Below, piece by piece: positions 24,519-32,874 of a stretch of DNA of 64,000 nucleotides (its first letter is position 1; the number at the start of each line of letters is the position of its first letter). The notes under the pieces were generated by a model, which worked only from the letters and a program-made list of their open reading frames with translations, was not told the DNA's origin and did not search any database. The position numbers and the translations under genes were made by a program. Source of the stretch: Bog-756 sp963837805 (GTDB lineage Bacteria; Actinomycetota; Acidimicrobiia; Acidimicrobiales; RAAP-2); NCBI GenBank assembly GCA_963837805.1, contig CAWIOU010000014.1, forward strand, positions 372,001 through 436,000, in the 5' to 3' direction.

Positions 24519-24697
24519 TACTCGACTTCGATGGCCTGACGGCCTTTGTACCAACCGCAGTTCGGGCACACCACATGGGGCGTCTTGGCCGCGGTGCACT
24601 GGGGACACGTGGAACGCGCCGGCGCCTTCAGCACCCAGTTGGATGCCCGGCGGCTGCGGCTCTTCGACTTGGAGGTCTTCTTCTTCGGAACGGCCAT
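24518..24697 (-). CDS. rpmF: 50S ribosomal protein bL32
   Basis: Ribosomal protein bL32 (59 residues) begins MAVPKKKTSKSKSRSRRAS and carries a zinc ribbon (CPQC and CPNC), so it is the zinc-binding form. The length is typical. The ATG at 24697 lies 12 bp after the DUF177 stop. The minus strand lacks a Shine-Dalgarno sequence there; the AAGGAGG visible is on the opposite strand, so translation may depend on coupling to the preceding gene. Its stop overlaps the plsX start. Confidence 0.96.
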   Translation of the reverse strand: MAVPKKKTSKSKSRSRRASNWVLKAPARSTCPQCTAAKTPHVVCPNCGWYKGRQAIEVE

Positions 24698-24709
24698 AAG
24701 GAGGGCATC

Positions 24710-25297
24710 CTAGGCCAAATTGTCGTCCTCCGGGCCACGCAGGGCATCGAGCGCGCTCCATCGGGGGTCGCCGGTGGGCGGGCAGGCGCAGGCGGCCAGG
24801 TTCCAGTTCTGGCCGCACCGGGGGCAGAGGCCGAGGCAGTCCGGCGAGCACAGCGGGGCGAGAGGCAGATCGAGCATCACCGCGTCACGGGCCAGGGGCT
24901 CGAGGTCCAGTTCGTCCCCGTCGAGCAGATAGGCGTCCTCGTCGAACCGGTCCGGCCTGGGCACGTACCGCTCGCGCACCTCGGCCTCCACCGTCCCCGA
25001 AACCGGTCCGCCGCATCGACGGCACTCGCCCACCCAGGGGGCACCCACCGTGCCGGTGACGATGATCCCGTCCGGGTAGGAGGAGAGGGTGAGGTCGCAG
25101 ACCACCGGCGCCCGGTCGGGCACCGAGACCCCGACCGCGGCCATCCCCTCGATCGATCCCTCCCGGGTCTCGTGACGCACGGTGCCCGCGGTCTTGCGCA
25201 GGGCCGCCACCGGCACGATGAACGGGCGAGGGGGCCGGCGCCGAGCGTCGGGGGCCCGCTCCTCGGCCACCTGGGTCCTGTCCCCGTGGGTGCTCAC
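24710..25297 (-). CDS. yceD: DUF177 (YceD) family protein
   Basis: This 195-residue member of the YceD/DUF177 family is almost always encoded directly before rpmF, and in other bacteria is linked to 23S rRNA accumulation. CRRC and the later CSPDCLGLCPRCGQNW form Cys pairs likely to bind zinc. The hydrophobic TLSSYPDGIIVTGTV and LDLPLAPLC are typical. The GTG at 25297 lies 13 bp after the sepIVA stop; a longer frame exists but would overlap sepIVA. Confidence 0.9.
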   Translation of the reverse strand: MSTHGDRTQVAEERAPDARRRPPRPFIVPVAALRKTAGTVRHETREGSIEGMAAVGVSVPDRAPVVCDLTLSSYPDGIIVTGTVGAPWVGECRRCGGPVSGTVEAEVRERYVPRPDRFDEDAYLLDGDELDLEPLARDAVMLDLPLAPLCSPDCLGLCPRCGQNWNLAACACPPTGDPRWSALDALRGPEDDNLA

Positions 25298-25310
25298 CGA
25301 CCCGCTCGGT

Positions 25311-25922
25311 TCAGTCGAGGTCCTGGTCGAAGAAGCCCTCGGGATCGTCGACGCCCTGGCTCTCGCCCGCCGGTCCGACCGAGGCCAGCGAGGTGTCCCC
25401 ACCCTCACCGATCTCGACCTTGGGCAACGGACTGACCTGGAGCTTCTCCCGACCGGCCTGGACCGTCTTCATCGTCCGATCGAGAACGATCTCGAAACTG
25501 GCCAGCTTCTGGTCGGCGTAGTCCTCGGCCTCGTGCCGCAACCGGCGGGCCTCCTCGTTGGCATCGTCGAGGATGCGCTGGGCCACATGGTTGGCCTGGC
25601 GGACGATTTCGGTCCGTTGCACCATCCGCTCGGCCTGCACCCGGACCTCTTCGAGGAGGTTGTCGGCTTCTCTGCCCTTCTCGGCCAGGAACTCATCGCG
25701 CTCCTTGAGCAGCCAACGGGCCTGGCGGAGCTCGTCCGGCATCCGGTCGAGTGCCGCCTGCAGCAACTCGGCGAGCTCTTCGCGCGACACCAGCACCGAT
25801 GCCGACAGCGGCATGGCCTTGGCCGTCTGCACCAGGTCGAGAGCGCTGCGGATCAACGCCTCGGCATCGTGCTCCTCACCGGCGGCCCGCTGCTGGTCGA
25901 GGTCCTCGAAGAGATCACTCAC
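25311..25922 (-). CDS. sepIVA: DivIVA-like septation protein (SepIVA homologue)
   Basis: The 203-residue protein is mostly coiled coil (about 40-170), rich in Glu, Arg, Ala and Leu, with no membrane segment. The gene order coaD, this gene, DUF177 matches the mycobacterial locus encoding SepIVA, a DivIVA-domain septation factor needed for division. That assignment rests on synteny and coiled-coil character rather than a sharp motif. The GTG at 25922 lies inside the end of coaD (8-bp overlap). Confidence 0.82.
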   Translation of the reverse strand: MSDLFEDLDQQRAAGEEHDAEALIRSALDLVQTAKAMPLSASVLVSREELAELLQAALDRMPDELRQARWLLKERDEFLAEKGREADNLLEEVRVQAERMVQRTEIVRQANHVAQRILDDANEEARRLRHEAEDYADQKLASFEIVLDRTMKTVQAGREKLQVSPLPKVEIGEGGDTSLASVGPAGESQGVDDPEGFFDQDLD

Positions 25923-26397
25923 CGGCGAACTTCTCCTTGAGGCGCAGGGCCACCACCTCGGGGACGAACGAGGTCACGTCGCCTCCGAAGCGGGCCACCT
26001 CCCGCAGCAGTTTGGAGGCGATGAACGAGTGGGTCGAACTGGTCGGGATGAACAGGGTCTCGACCCCGGAGAGCTGCTTGTTCATCTGGGCCATCTGCAT
26101 CTCGTTCTCGAAATCGGACACGGCCCGCAGACCCTTCACGATCACGCTGGCCCCGACGTCGTTGGCCACGTTGACCACCAGGGTGGAGAGGGACACGATG
26201 CGCACGTTGTCCAGGTGGTGCAGCGACTCCTCCAGCATCTCCTGGCGTTCGTGGAGGTCGAAGAGGGCGCCGTCCTTCTGCGGATTGCGCAAGGTGGCCA
26301 CCACCACCTCGTCGAAGAGGCGGGTGGCGCGCTCGATGACCTCGAGGTGTCCGTTGTGGACAGGATCGAACGAGCCGGGTATGAGCGCAATCCTCAC
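25915..26397 (-). CDS. coaD: Phosphopantetheine adenylyltransferase CoaD
   Basis: CoaD transfers AMP from ATP to 4'-phosphopantetheine, the fourth step of coenzyme A synthesis. The 160-residue protein has the nucleotidyltransferase motif PGSFDPVHNGH with His14 and His17, and a C-terminal TSSTHSFIASKLLREVA. The GTG at 26397 overlaps the rsmD stop as GTGA. The rsmD-coaD pair is one of the most conserved gene pairs in bacteria. Confidence 0.97.
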   Translation of the reverse strand: MRIALIPGSFDPVHNGHLEVIERATRLFDEVVVATLRNPQKDGALFDLHERQEMLEESLHHLDNVRIVSLSTLVVNVANDVGASVIVKGLRAVSDFENEMQMAQMNKQLSGVETLFIPTSSTHSFIASKLLREVARFGGDVTSFVPEVVALRLKEKFAGE

Positions 26398-26951
26398 GAC
26401 AGACCTTTCTCCGTGACCAGCTCGGGACGGGCCACGGTCACGATCGTACCCCCATACCGCTTGGTTTTGATGATCCCCCACCCCGGAGGTGCGGGGATCT
26501 CGCTGCCCGATTCGAGGATGGCCAGATCGGCCGGCAGCGTCGCCACCAGTGATTCCCACCCGTCGTAGTCGTAGGGGGGATCACACAGGATCAGGTCGTA
26601 GCGCGAGGCGGTGGTCGAGGCCCAGGAGGTGGCGTCGCCACGGACCACGGTGGCCTCACCCTCACCCTCGGCATCGGCCAGGCCCACCGAGGCCAGGTTG
26701 GCCCGGACCGCGGCCAGTGCTTCCGGACTCCGGTCGACGAAGGTCACCGAGGCGGCACCACGGGAGAGGGCCTCGATCCCCATCGCCCCGGACCCGGCGA
26801 ACAGGTCGGCGACCAGGAGGCCCTCCACCCCGCCCAGGCTGAACAGGATGTCGAAGATCGCCTCGCGGACCCGGTCCGACGTCGGCCGCACGGTGGGCAG
26901 GGCGGGAGCCGACAGGCGCCGACCCCGGAACTCACCACCGATCACACGCAC
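26394..26951 (-). CDS. rsmD: 16S rRNA (guanine-N2)-methyltransferase RsmD
   Basis: RsmD methylates G966 of 16S rRNA using S-adenosylmethionine. The 185-residue protein begins MRVIGGEFRGRRL and carries PTSDRVREAIFDIL, the SAM-binding LFAGSGAMGIEALSRG (50-65) and the catalytic DPPY (124-127). The GTG at 26951 is preceded by TAGGCT at exactly 6 nt, a leaderless-type start. Downstream genes follow by overlaps, so this may be the promoter of rsmD-coaD-sepIVA-yceD-rpmF-plsX. Confidence 0.96.
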   Translation of the reverse strand: MRVIGGEFRGRRLSAPALPTVRPTSDRVREAIFDILFSLGGVEGLLVADLFAGSGAMGIEALSRGAASVTFVDRSPEALAAVRANLASVGLADAEGEGEATVVRGDATSWASTTASRYDLILCDPPYDYDGWESLVATLPADLAILESGSEIPAPPGWGIIKTKRYGGTIVTVARPELVTEKGLS

Positions 26952-26957
26952 CGCTTC

Positions 26958-26963
26958 AGCCTA
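26958..26963 (-). promoter_or_regulatory. Leaderless-type -10 (TAGGCT) for rsmD
   Basis: TAGGCT on the minus strand ends 6 nt before the GTG at 26951. Confidence 0.6.
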
Positions 26964-27017
26964 CCGGCCGCCTCCCTTTTCCCATGGTCGTCCGGGCATC
27001 GGGGGTGGGCCCCGGAC

Positions 27018-29303
27018 TCAGCTCTTGAACAGGAACTCGGCCTCGTCGTCGTCGATGAAGATGCGCAGCTCGTCGACGAGGAGCGGGTGGCCGGTCAGCT
27101 CGGGGTCCTCGGCCACCAACTCCTTGGCCATGGTCCGGGCATCGACCACCAGCGGCTGGTCCGAGAGCAGCCGGGCCAGTTTGAGGTCGCTGCGTCCCTT
27201 CTGGCGCTCTCCGAGGATGGCGCCCTCCCCTCGGAGCTCGAGGTCGACCGCGGCCAGCTCGAACCCATCGGAGGTCCGCTCCATGGCCGACAGCCGGGCC
27301 GCGGCCTCGGGCGTGTCGTTGGCCGACAACAGGTAGCACCACGACGGGTCGCTCCCCCGCCCCACCCGGCCCCGCAGCTGATGGAGCTGGGCGATCCCGA
27401 ACCGGTCGGCGTCCTCGATGACCATGACCGTGGCCTCGGGCACGTCGACTCCGACCTCGATCACGGTCGTGGCCACCAGGACGTCGAGGCGACCGGTCCG
27501 GAACTCGGCCATGACCCGCTCCTTCTCCGCCGGGGGGAGCTGGCCGTGGAGGAGTCCGACTCGCAGCCCGGACAGCTCGGCGCCGGCCAGGCGCTCGGCC
27601 TCGGCCACCACCGAGGTGGCCTGGACCCGGTCGGATCCTTCGACCAGAGGGCACACCACGAAGGCGAGGCGGCCCGACGCCACCTCGGAGCGGACACGCG
27701 TCCACGCCTCGTCGGCCTCGTCCGACCCGGCCGGTCCCTTCAGCCAGGTGGTGGTCACCGGGAGACGGCCCGGCGGGAGCTCGTCGATGATGGTCATGTC
27801 CAGATCGCCGAAGACGACCATGGCCGCGGTGCGCGGGATCGGGGTGGCCGTCATCACCAGCAGATCGGGGTCACGGCCGTGGCCGTCGGCGCCGCGGCCC
27901 TTGGCCCGGAGCGCGGCCCGCTGCTCCACACCGAACCGGTGCTGCTCGTCGATGACCACCACGCCGAGCGACCGGAACCCGACCTGGTCGGTCAGCAGGG
28001 CGTGCGTCCCGATGAGGAGGTCGACGGTGCCGTCGGCCAAGCCGGCGTGGAGCGCGGTCCGGTCGGCGGCGCCCGTCTTGTTGGTGAGGAGGCCGACCCG
28101 GAGCGGTCGCCGGCCCTCGAGCGTCGCCGGGTCGGGCACCGACAGGCCCTCGACCAGCGTGGTGACCTCGGAGGCGTGCTGTTCGGCCAGCACCTCGGTC
28201 GGTGCCATCAGCGCGGCCTGGTGACCGCCCTCCACCGCCACCAGCATGGCCGCCACCGCCACCACCGTCTTGCCCGACCCGACATCGCCCTGCAGGAGAC
28301 GGTGCATGGGGAGGGGGCCGGACAGATCGTCACGGATGTCGGCCATGGCCCGGCGCTGGGCTTCGGTGGGCGTGAAGGGGAGGCGGTCGACGAACCGGTC
28401 CTCCAGGTTGGGGGACCCATCGTCACGGGCGACGACGTGACGGATGCCGCGGGCGTCACGCTGCAGCCGGTCCTGGCGGAGGACGAGGGCCAGCTGCAGC
28501 CGGAACAACTCGTCGAAGGCCAACCGCTGGCGGGCCGGCTCGCGTTCGGACATCCGTGCCGGCCGGTGGATGCGGTTGAACGCGGTGGTGCGGTCGACCA
28601 GGTCGAACCGCTCCCGCCACCCGGCGGCCATCGGGTCGGCGAAGACTCCGGCGCGGTCGAGGGCCTCCCCCACGTAACGGCCCAACCGGGCCGAGGTGAG
28701 CTTGGCCGCTTTGTCGGTGAGCGGGTACACCGGGTACACCCGCCCGGTCCGCTCCCCCGGCTCTCCTTCGTCGTCGGCCTCGGTGTCGTCGCCCGCGGCC
28801 CGCAGGACCTCGGCGGTGGGGCTGTTCAGCTGGAGGACGCCGCGGTAGGAGCCGACCGTGCCGTAGAACATGGCCACCGTGCCCACGGCCAGCTGCTTGG
28901 CCCGCCACGCCTGGTTGAAGAACACCACCTCGAGGCGGCCGCTGTCATCGGCGATGCCGACCACGACCCGTGACGGCGGGCGCCGTCGGCCCCGCCCGTA
29001 GCCCGAAGGCGGCCGGCTCACCCTGATCACCCGGGCCAGCACCGAGGCCTTGTCCCCTTCGGTCAGATCGGCGATCGGCACCAGCTTGGTGCCGTCGATG
29101 TAGCGGCGCGGGTAGTGGGTCACCAGATCGAGGACCGATTCGATCTCGAGCTCGGCCAGTTCGCGCCGGGCCGCCTCCCCCACCCCCTTGAGCACCGACA
29201 CCGGCAGTTCCGAGAGCTGGCGGAGCTTCCGCCCCGGACCCGTCGTCGCCTCTCCCTCGGCCAGGGGTGGACCACCCACCGGACGGAGGACCGACCCGCT
29301 CAC
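27018..29303 (-). CDS. recG: ATP-dependent DNA helicase RecG
   Basis: RecG is a branch-migrating helicase that remodels stalled forks and Holliday junctions. The 761-residue protein has an N-terminal wedge/OB domain (about 60-190), the Walker A motif LLQGDVGSGKTVVA (about residue 345), the DEQH box in VVVIDEQHRFG, TATPIPRT, and ATTVIEVGVDVPEAT plus QLRGRVGRG in the second helicase lobe. The GTG at 29303 overlaps the stop of the DAK2 gene as GTGA. Longer in-frame starts upstream are not conserved. Confidence 0.96.
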   Translation of the reverse strand: MSGSVLRPVGGPPLAEGEATTGPGRKLRQLSELPVSVLKGVGEAARRELAELEIESVLDLVTHYPRRYIDGTKLVPIADLTEGDKASVLARVIRVSRPPSGYGRGRRRPPSRVVVGIADDSGRLEVVFFNQAWRAKQLAVGTVAMFYGTVGSYRGVLQLNSPTAEVLRAAGDDTEADDEGEPGERTGRVYPVYPLTDKAAKLTSARLGRYVGEALDRAGVFADPMAAGWRERFDLVDRTTAFNRIHRPARMSEREPARQRLAFDELFRLQLALVLRQDRLQRDARGIRHVVARDDGSPNLEDRFVDRLPFTPTEAQRRAMADIRDDLSGPLPMHRLLQGDVGSGKTVVAVAAMLVAVEGGHQAALMAPTEVLAEQHASEVTTLVEGLSVPDPATLEGRRPLRVGLLTNKTGAADRTALHAGLADGTVDLLIGTHALLTDQVGFRSLGVVVIDEQHRFGVEQRAALRAKGRGADGHGRDPDLLVMTATPIPRTAAMVVFGDLDMTIIDELPPGRLPVTTTWLKGPAGSDEADEAWTRVRSEVASGRLAFVVCPLVEGSDRVQATSVVAEAERLAGAELSGLRVGLLHGQLPPAEKERVMAEFRTGRLDVLVATTVIEVGVDVPEATVMVIEDADRFGIAQLHQLRGRVGRGSDPSWCYLLSANDTPEAAARLSAMERTSDGFELAAVDLELRGEGAILGERQKGRSDLKLARLLSDQPLVVDARTMAKELVAEDPELTGHPLLVDELRIFIDDDEAEFLFKS

Positions 29304-30985
29304 TCGATGGAGAACAGGTACGGGTAGTGGGGCTGTCCGCCGTGGTGGACCTCGATCTCGACATTGGGCCGGAGATCCTTGATCCACTCGGTGATCCGGC
29401 GGGTGTCGGCGGCCCCCGACCCCTCGCCCTCGATGATGGTCACCAGGTCGTGGCTCTCGGTGACCAGTATCTCGAGCAAGGAGCACGCCGCCGCGGCCAA
29501 CGAGTCGTCGACCACCTCGATCCCCTGTCGGGACAAGCCGAGCCAGTCGCCGGCGGCGATGGGGCCGGCGCGGCTGTCCGAGTCGCGCACCGCCCGGGTG
29601 ACCTCGCCCGGGACCACCTTGAGGGCCGAGGCGGCCATGGTCCGGGCGTTGACCTCGCCGTGGGCCTCGGGGTCGTAGGCCAGCAGCGCGGCAAAGCCCT
29701 CGACCACCGTCTCGGTGGGGACGATCCACACCGTCTTGGCGGTGAGGTCGTCGACCCGCTCAGCCACCGGCCGGATGTTGCCGTTGTTGGGGAGGATGAC
29801 CACCTCCTCGGACCGGACCGACTCCACCGCCTCCACCAGCTCGGCGGTCGACGGGTTCATGGACTGGCCGCCGGAGAGCAGCCCCTGGACGCCGAGGGAT
29901 CGGAAGATACGACCGACCCCTTCCCCGGTGGCCACGGCCACCACCCCGGTGGTCGGCGCCGGTCCCGGGGGTGTGGCGGCCGGGCCGCTGCCCACGGTGT
30001 CCGCCGCCTCGCGGACCCAGCGCTCCTCTTCCACCTGCTCGATGAGGTCGGTCACCCGGATGGTGCGGGGCCGGCCGGCATCGAGGGACGCCTCGATGGC
30101 CGCCCCGATGTCATCGGTGTGGATATGGCAGTTCCACAGTCCGTCCCCGCCGACCACGACGATCGAGTCCCCGAGGCCGGCCCACACCTCCTTGAAGGAG
30201 GGGATCGTCTCGTCGGCGGCCTCGAGCAGGTACATGACCTCGTAGCGGAGCCCGGCCAGGCCGGCATCGGCATCGTCGCCCGCCGCCGCCGCGGCTCCGG
30301 GGGCATCAGGGTTGACCAGGTCGAAGGTGACCTCGGGCATGTCCGGCGGCAGGGGCATCGGCCGGCCGTCCAGCACGGACAAGAGGGCGTCAAACAGCAG
30401 CAGAAGGCCGGTCCCCCCGGCGTCGACCACCCCGGCCTGCTCGAGGACGGGCAGGAGCGAGGGGGTGCGAGCGAGGGCCTCGGCCGCCCCGGCCCTCGAA
30501 GCCTCGGCCACGTCGACCAGCGATTTTCCGGCATCGGCGGCCCCCTTGGCCTCGTCCGCGGCCCCTCTGGCCACCGTCAGGATGGTGCCCTCCACCGGGC
30601 GCATCACCGCCTCCCGGGCCAGCTTGTCGGCGATGATCAGGGCCTGTGCGAGCTCGCGGGGACCGGGCCGGGGAGTGGAGCTGTTGAGGCCCTCGGAGAT
30701 GCCCCTGAGCAGCTGGGACAGGATGACTCCGGAATTGCCGCGGGCACCCATCAAGGAGCCGTGGGCGATGGCCCGGCAGGTGGCGTCCAGGTCCGGCGAC
30801 TGGAGGGCGTCGAGCTCTTCGGTGACCGATTCGAGGGTCAGCGCCATGTTGGTGCCGGTGTCGCCGTCGGGCACCGGGTAGACGTTGAGGCGGTTGATGA
30901 CATCCTGGTGTGAGCGGAGCCCGTCACGGAAGGTGGCGATCACCTGGCACAGCTCCGTTGCTCCGAGCGCGTCGAGGACCACCAT
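29300..30985 (-). CDS. DAK2-domain protein (YloV/FakA-like)
   Basis: This 561-residue protein has an N-terminal DAK2 kinase domain and a C-terminal DegV-like half, the FakA/YloV layout. In firmicutes FakA phosphorylates fatty acids held by FakB (DegV) proteins; the actinobacterial role is not established. NVYPVPDGDTGTNM (about 34-47) is the metal/ATP site and GSLMGARGNSGVILSQ (about 76-91) the second kinase motif. A segment GLWNCHIHTDD is typical of the middle domain. The ATG at 30985 has TAGCAT 7 nt before it. recG follows with a 4-bp overlap, as in many bacteria. Confidence 0.9.
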   Translation of the reverse strand: MVVLDALGATELCQVIATFRDGLRSHQDVINRLNVYPVPDGDTGTNMALTLESVTEELDALQSPDLDATCRAIAHGSLMGARGNSGVILSQLLRGISEGLNSSTPRPGPRELAQALIIADKLAREAVMRPVEGTILTVARGAADEAKGAADAGKSLVDVAEASRAGAAEALARTPSLLPVLEQAGVVDAGGTGLLLLFDALLSVLDGRPMPLPPDMPEVTFDLVNPDAPGAAAAAGDDADAGLAGLRYEVMYLLEAADETIPSFKEVWAGLGDSIVVVGGDGLWNCHIHTDDIGAAIEASLDAGRPRTIRVTDLIEQVEEERWVREAADTVGSGPAATPPGPAPTTGVVAVATGEGVGRIFRSLGVQGLLSGGQSMNPSTAELVEAVESVRSEEVVILPNNGNIRPVAERVDDLTAKTVWIVPTETVVEGFAALLAYDPEAHGEVNARTMAASALKVVPGEVTRAVRDSDSRAGPIAAGDWLGLSRQGIEVVDDSLAAAACSLLEILVTESHDLVTIIEGEGSGAADTRRITEWIKDLRPNVEIEVHHGGQPHYPYLFSIE

Positions 30986-30992
30986 GGCCAGG

Positions 30993-30998
30993 ATGCTA
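30993..30998 (-). promoter_or_regulatory. Leaderless-type -10 (TAGCAT) for the DAK2 gene
   Basis: TAGCAT on the minus strand ends 7 nt before the ATG at 30985. A plus-strand TACCCT for rpmB lies only 12 bp away. Confidence 0.55.
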
Positions 30999-31010
30999 AC
31001 CTTTGCGGCT

Positions 31011-31016
31011 TACCCT
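31011..31016 (+). promoter_or_regulatory. Candidate -10 (TACCCT) for rpmB
   Basis: TACCCT would give a leader of about 20-25 nt that contains AGAAGGA before the rpmB ATG at 31044. No -35 is clear. Confidence 0.4.
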
Positions 31017-31043
31017 GAGGATCGAGAAGGAAGTCGGAACGTC

Positions 31044-31253
31044 ATGGCAGCGGTGTGCGAGGTCTGTGGGAAAAAGCCGTCGTTCGGCATGAATATCAGC
31101 CACTCCCACCGCAGGACGAAGCGGCGCTGGAATCCGAACATCCAGAAGGTGCGGGCCCTGGTGGACGGCTCGCCACGCCGGATCAACGTCTGCACCTCGT
31201 GCATCCGCTCGGGCAAGGTCGTCAAGCGACCGGTCCGAGACATCCCGGCCTGA
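31044..31253 (+). CDS. rpmB: 50S ribosomal protein bL28
   Basis: Ribosomal protein bL28 (69 residues) begins MAAVCEVCGKKPSFGMNISHSHRR and has RRWNPNIQKVRALVDG and CTSCIRSGKV. Two Cys pairs mark the zinc-binding form. AGAAGGA lies about 13 nt upstream of the ATG. It is divergent from the DAK2-recG unit, the usual actinobacterial arrangement. Confidence 0.97.
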   Translation: MAAVCEVCGKKPSFGMNISHSHRRTKRRWNPNIQKVRALVDGSPRRINVCTSCIRSGKVVKRPVRDIPA

Positions 31254-31269
31254 GCATCCGCCGGGTCGC

Positions 31270-31305
31270 CTGAGGGCGTCGGCCAAGCTGAGGGCGTCGG
31301 CCAAG
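31270..31305. repeat. Perfect 18-bp tandem duplication after rpmB
   Basis: CTGAGGGCGTCGGCCAAG occurs twice in direct tandem (31270-31287 and 31288-31305) between the convergent rpmB and histidine kinase genes. Confidence 0.9.
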
Positions 31306-31319
31306 AGGACCCGGTCCTC
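31305..31319. terminator. Short hairpin between rpmB and the histidine kinase gene
   Basis: GAGGAC-CCG-GTCCTC, possibly extended by one pair, forms a compact 6-bp stem. It overlaps the stop codon of the kinase gene and sits between convergent genes, so it may end transcription; there is no U-tract. Confidence 0.35.
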
Positions 31320-32874
31320 ACCCCTCGGGCGCCGCCTCGCCCTCGGGAGGGTGGCCGTTGCCCATCGTCCATCCCTGCTCGGGCAGTCGGACCTCGAAGG
31401 TGGCGCCCCGACCGCCGACCGCCCGGACCGTGCCCCCATGGCCGGTCACGATGGCGGCCACGATGGCCAACCCGAGGCCCGCTCCTCCCGACGACCGGGC
31501 CCGGGAGGGGTCGGCCCGGAAGAACGGCTCGAAGATCCTGGGAAGGTCGGCCGGGTCGATGCCCGGCCCTTCGTCGTGGACGGTGAGCACGGCCCAACCG
31601 TCCTCGTCGGTCACCGTGATCCCGACGGCGGCCCCGGCGGGTGTGTGGACGAGGGCGTTGCCGAGGAGGTTGTCCACCACCTGACGGATACGGTCCTCGT
31701 CGCCGCGGACCTCCACCCGTTGAGGGACGTCGAGCGCCACCGGGCGGTCGGGGGCCGACATCGCGAATCCGGCCACCGAGCGCCGCACCACCTCGGTGAG
31801 GTCGACCGGCTCGCTCCGGAGAGGTCGCTCCCGGTCGAGTTGGGCCAGCAGGAAGAGGTCGTCGACCAGGGTGCCCATCCGTGACGCCTCGTCCTTGATG
31901 TGATGGAGCGACCGAGCCAGCTCGTCCGGCCGATCCCGCACCCCGAGGTCGAAGAGCTCGGCGTATCCGAGGATCGAGGTCAACGGGGTGCGCAGCTCGT
32001 GGGAGGCGTCGGCCAGGAAGCGGCGGAGGCGATCCTCGGAGGCGGCCCGCTCTGCGAACGCCTCCTCGATCTCGTCGATCATCGTGTTGAAGGCCTTGCC
32101 CAGCTGGCCGACCTCGGTGCCCTCGGCCACCGGGGAGACCCGCTGGGACAGGTCGCCCTCGGCAATGGCGCCCGCGGTCTCGGTGATCTCCACGAGGGGT
32201 CGCAGGTCACGGCGCACCATGACCCAGGACACGAGGCCGAGCCCGAGGAGCAGCACGACCGACACGACCAGTTCGATGTACAGGAGCTGCCGGAGCGTGC
32301 TCTCCAGATCAGTCAGGGGCACGGCGATGATGATCACGCCGTTGTCGCCGGTGAGGGGTTTGGCCAAGGCACGGTAGGCCACCGACCCCGACCCGGTGCT
32401 CGAGGTACTGAAGTAGAGATCGGTCCCCGCCGGCCGGCCCGACCCGGGGAGCGACGCCGGAAGGCGCGGCGGACTCGGGGCCTTCCCGCCGTAGTCGAAG
32501 AACAGGTGGGCCTCGACCTTGCCGGAGGTGCTCCTGAGCACGCCGTAGGTCCCGGGAGGGACGAGCACGCCGCGGGCGGCGTTGTCCGGCTGCGCGGAGA
32601 ACCCGCCGCCGTTGCGGAACCCGCCCCTCGAGGGCCCGGCGCCGGTATGGGGGCTGCGGGGGAATCCCGACCGGGGCGCGGCGGGAACCTGGGGACCCAG
32701 ACCCGACGTCGAGAACAGCGCCCGGCCGACCGGGAAGGCAGCGCCGTCGAGCTGCTGGTCCACCCGGGTCACCAGGAACGAACGGAGGGCGTTGTAGGTG
32801 ACCACGTCCGAGATGACCAGACCGGCGGCCACGATCCCGACCGACAGCAGCAGGAGGCGGAGACGCAGGGTCAT
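31318..32874 (-). CDS. Sensor histidine kinase
   Basis: This 518-residue membrane kinase has a TM segment near residues 6-28 and another at about 197-220, enclosing an extracytoplasmic sensor rich in Gly, Ser and Pro (about 30-195). A HAMP domain (about 215-270), the HisKA site ADASHELRTPL with His292, and an ATPase domain (NLLGNALVHTP, DEGPGI, GAGLGLAIV) follow. The ATG at 32874 overlaps the response-regulator stop as ATGA. The pair resembles TcrYX/PrrBA-type systems of actinobacteria; the stimulus is unknown. Confidence 0.94.
   Translation of the reverse strand: MTLRLRLLLLSVGIVAAGLVISDVVTYNALRSFLVTRVDQQLDGAAFPVGRALFSTSGLGPQVPAAPRSGFPRSPHTGAGPSRGGFRNGGGFSAQPDNAARGVLVPPGTYGVLRSTSGKVEAHLFFDYGGKAPSPPRLPASLPGSGRPAGTDLYFSTSSTGSGSVAYRALAKPLTGDNGVIIIAVPLTDLESTLRQLLYIELVVSVVLLLGLGLVSWVMVRRDLRPLVEITETAGAIAEGDLSQRVSPVAEGTEVGQLGKAFNTMIDEIEEAFAERAASEDRLRRFLADASHELRTPLTSILGYAELFDLGVRDRPDELARSLHHIKDEASRMGTLVDDLFLLAQLDRERPLRSEPVDLTEVVRRSVAGFAMSAPDRPVALDVPQRVEVRGDEDRIRQVVDNLLGNALVHTPAGAAVGITVTDEDGWAVLTVHDEGPGIDPADLPRIFEPFFRADPSRARSSGGAGLGLAIVAAIVTGHGGTVRAVGGRGATFEVRLPEQGWTMGNGHPPEGEAAPEG

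Noticed and set aside
24698..24709. AAGGAGG next to the rpmF start as its Shine-Dalgarno sequence
   Set aside because: It reads AAGGAGG only on the plus strand, whereas rpmF is on the minus strand.
27087..28973. A 628-codon plus-strand frame opposite recG
   Set aside because: No recognisable motif; recG on the minus strand is complete.
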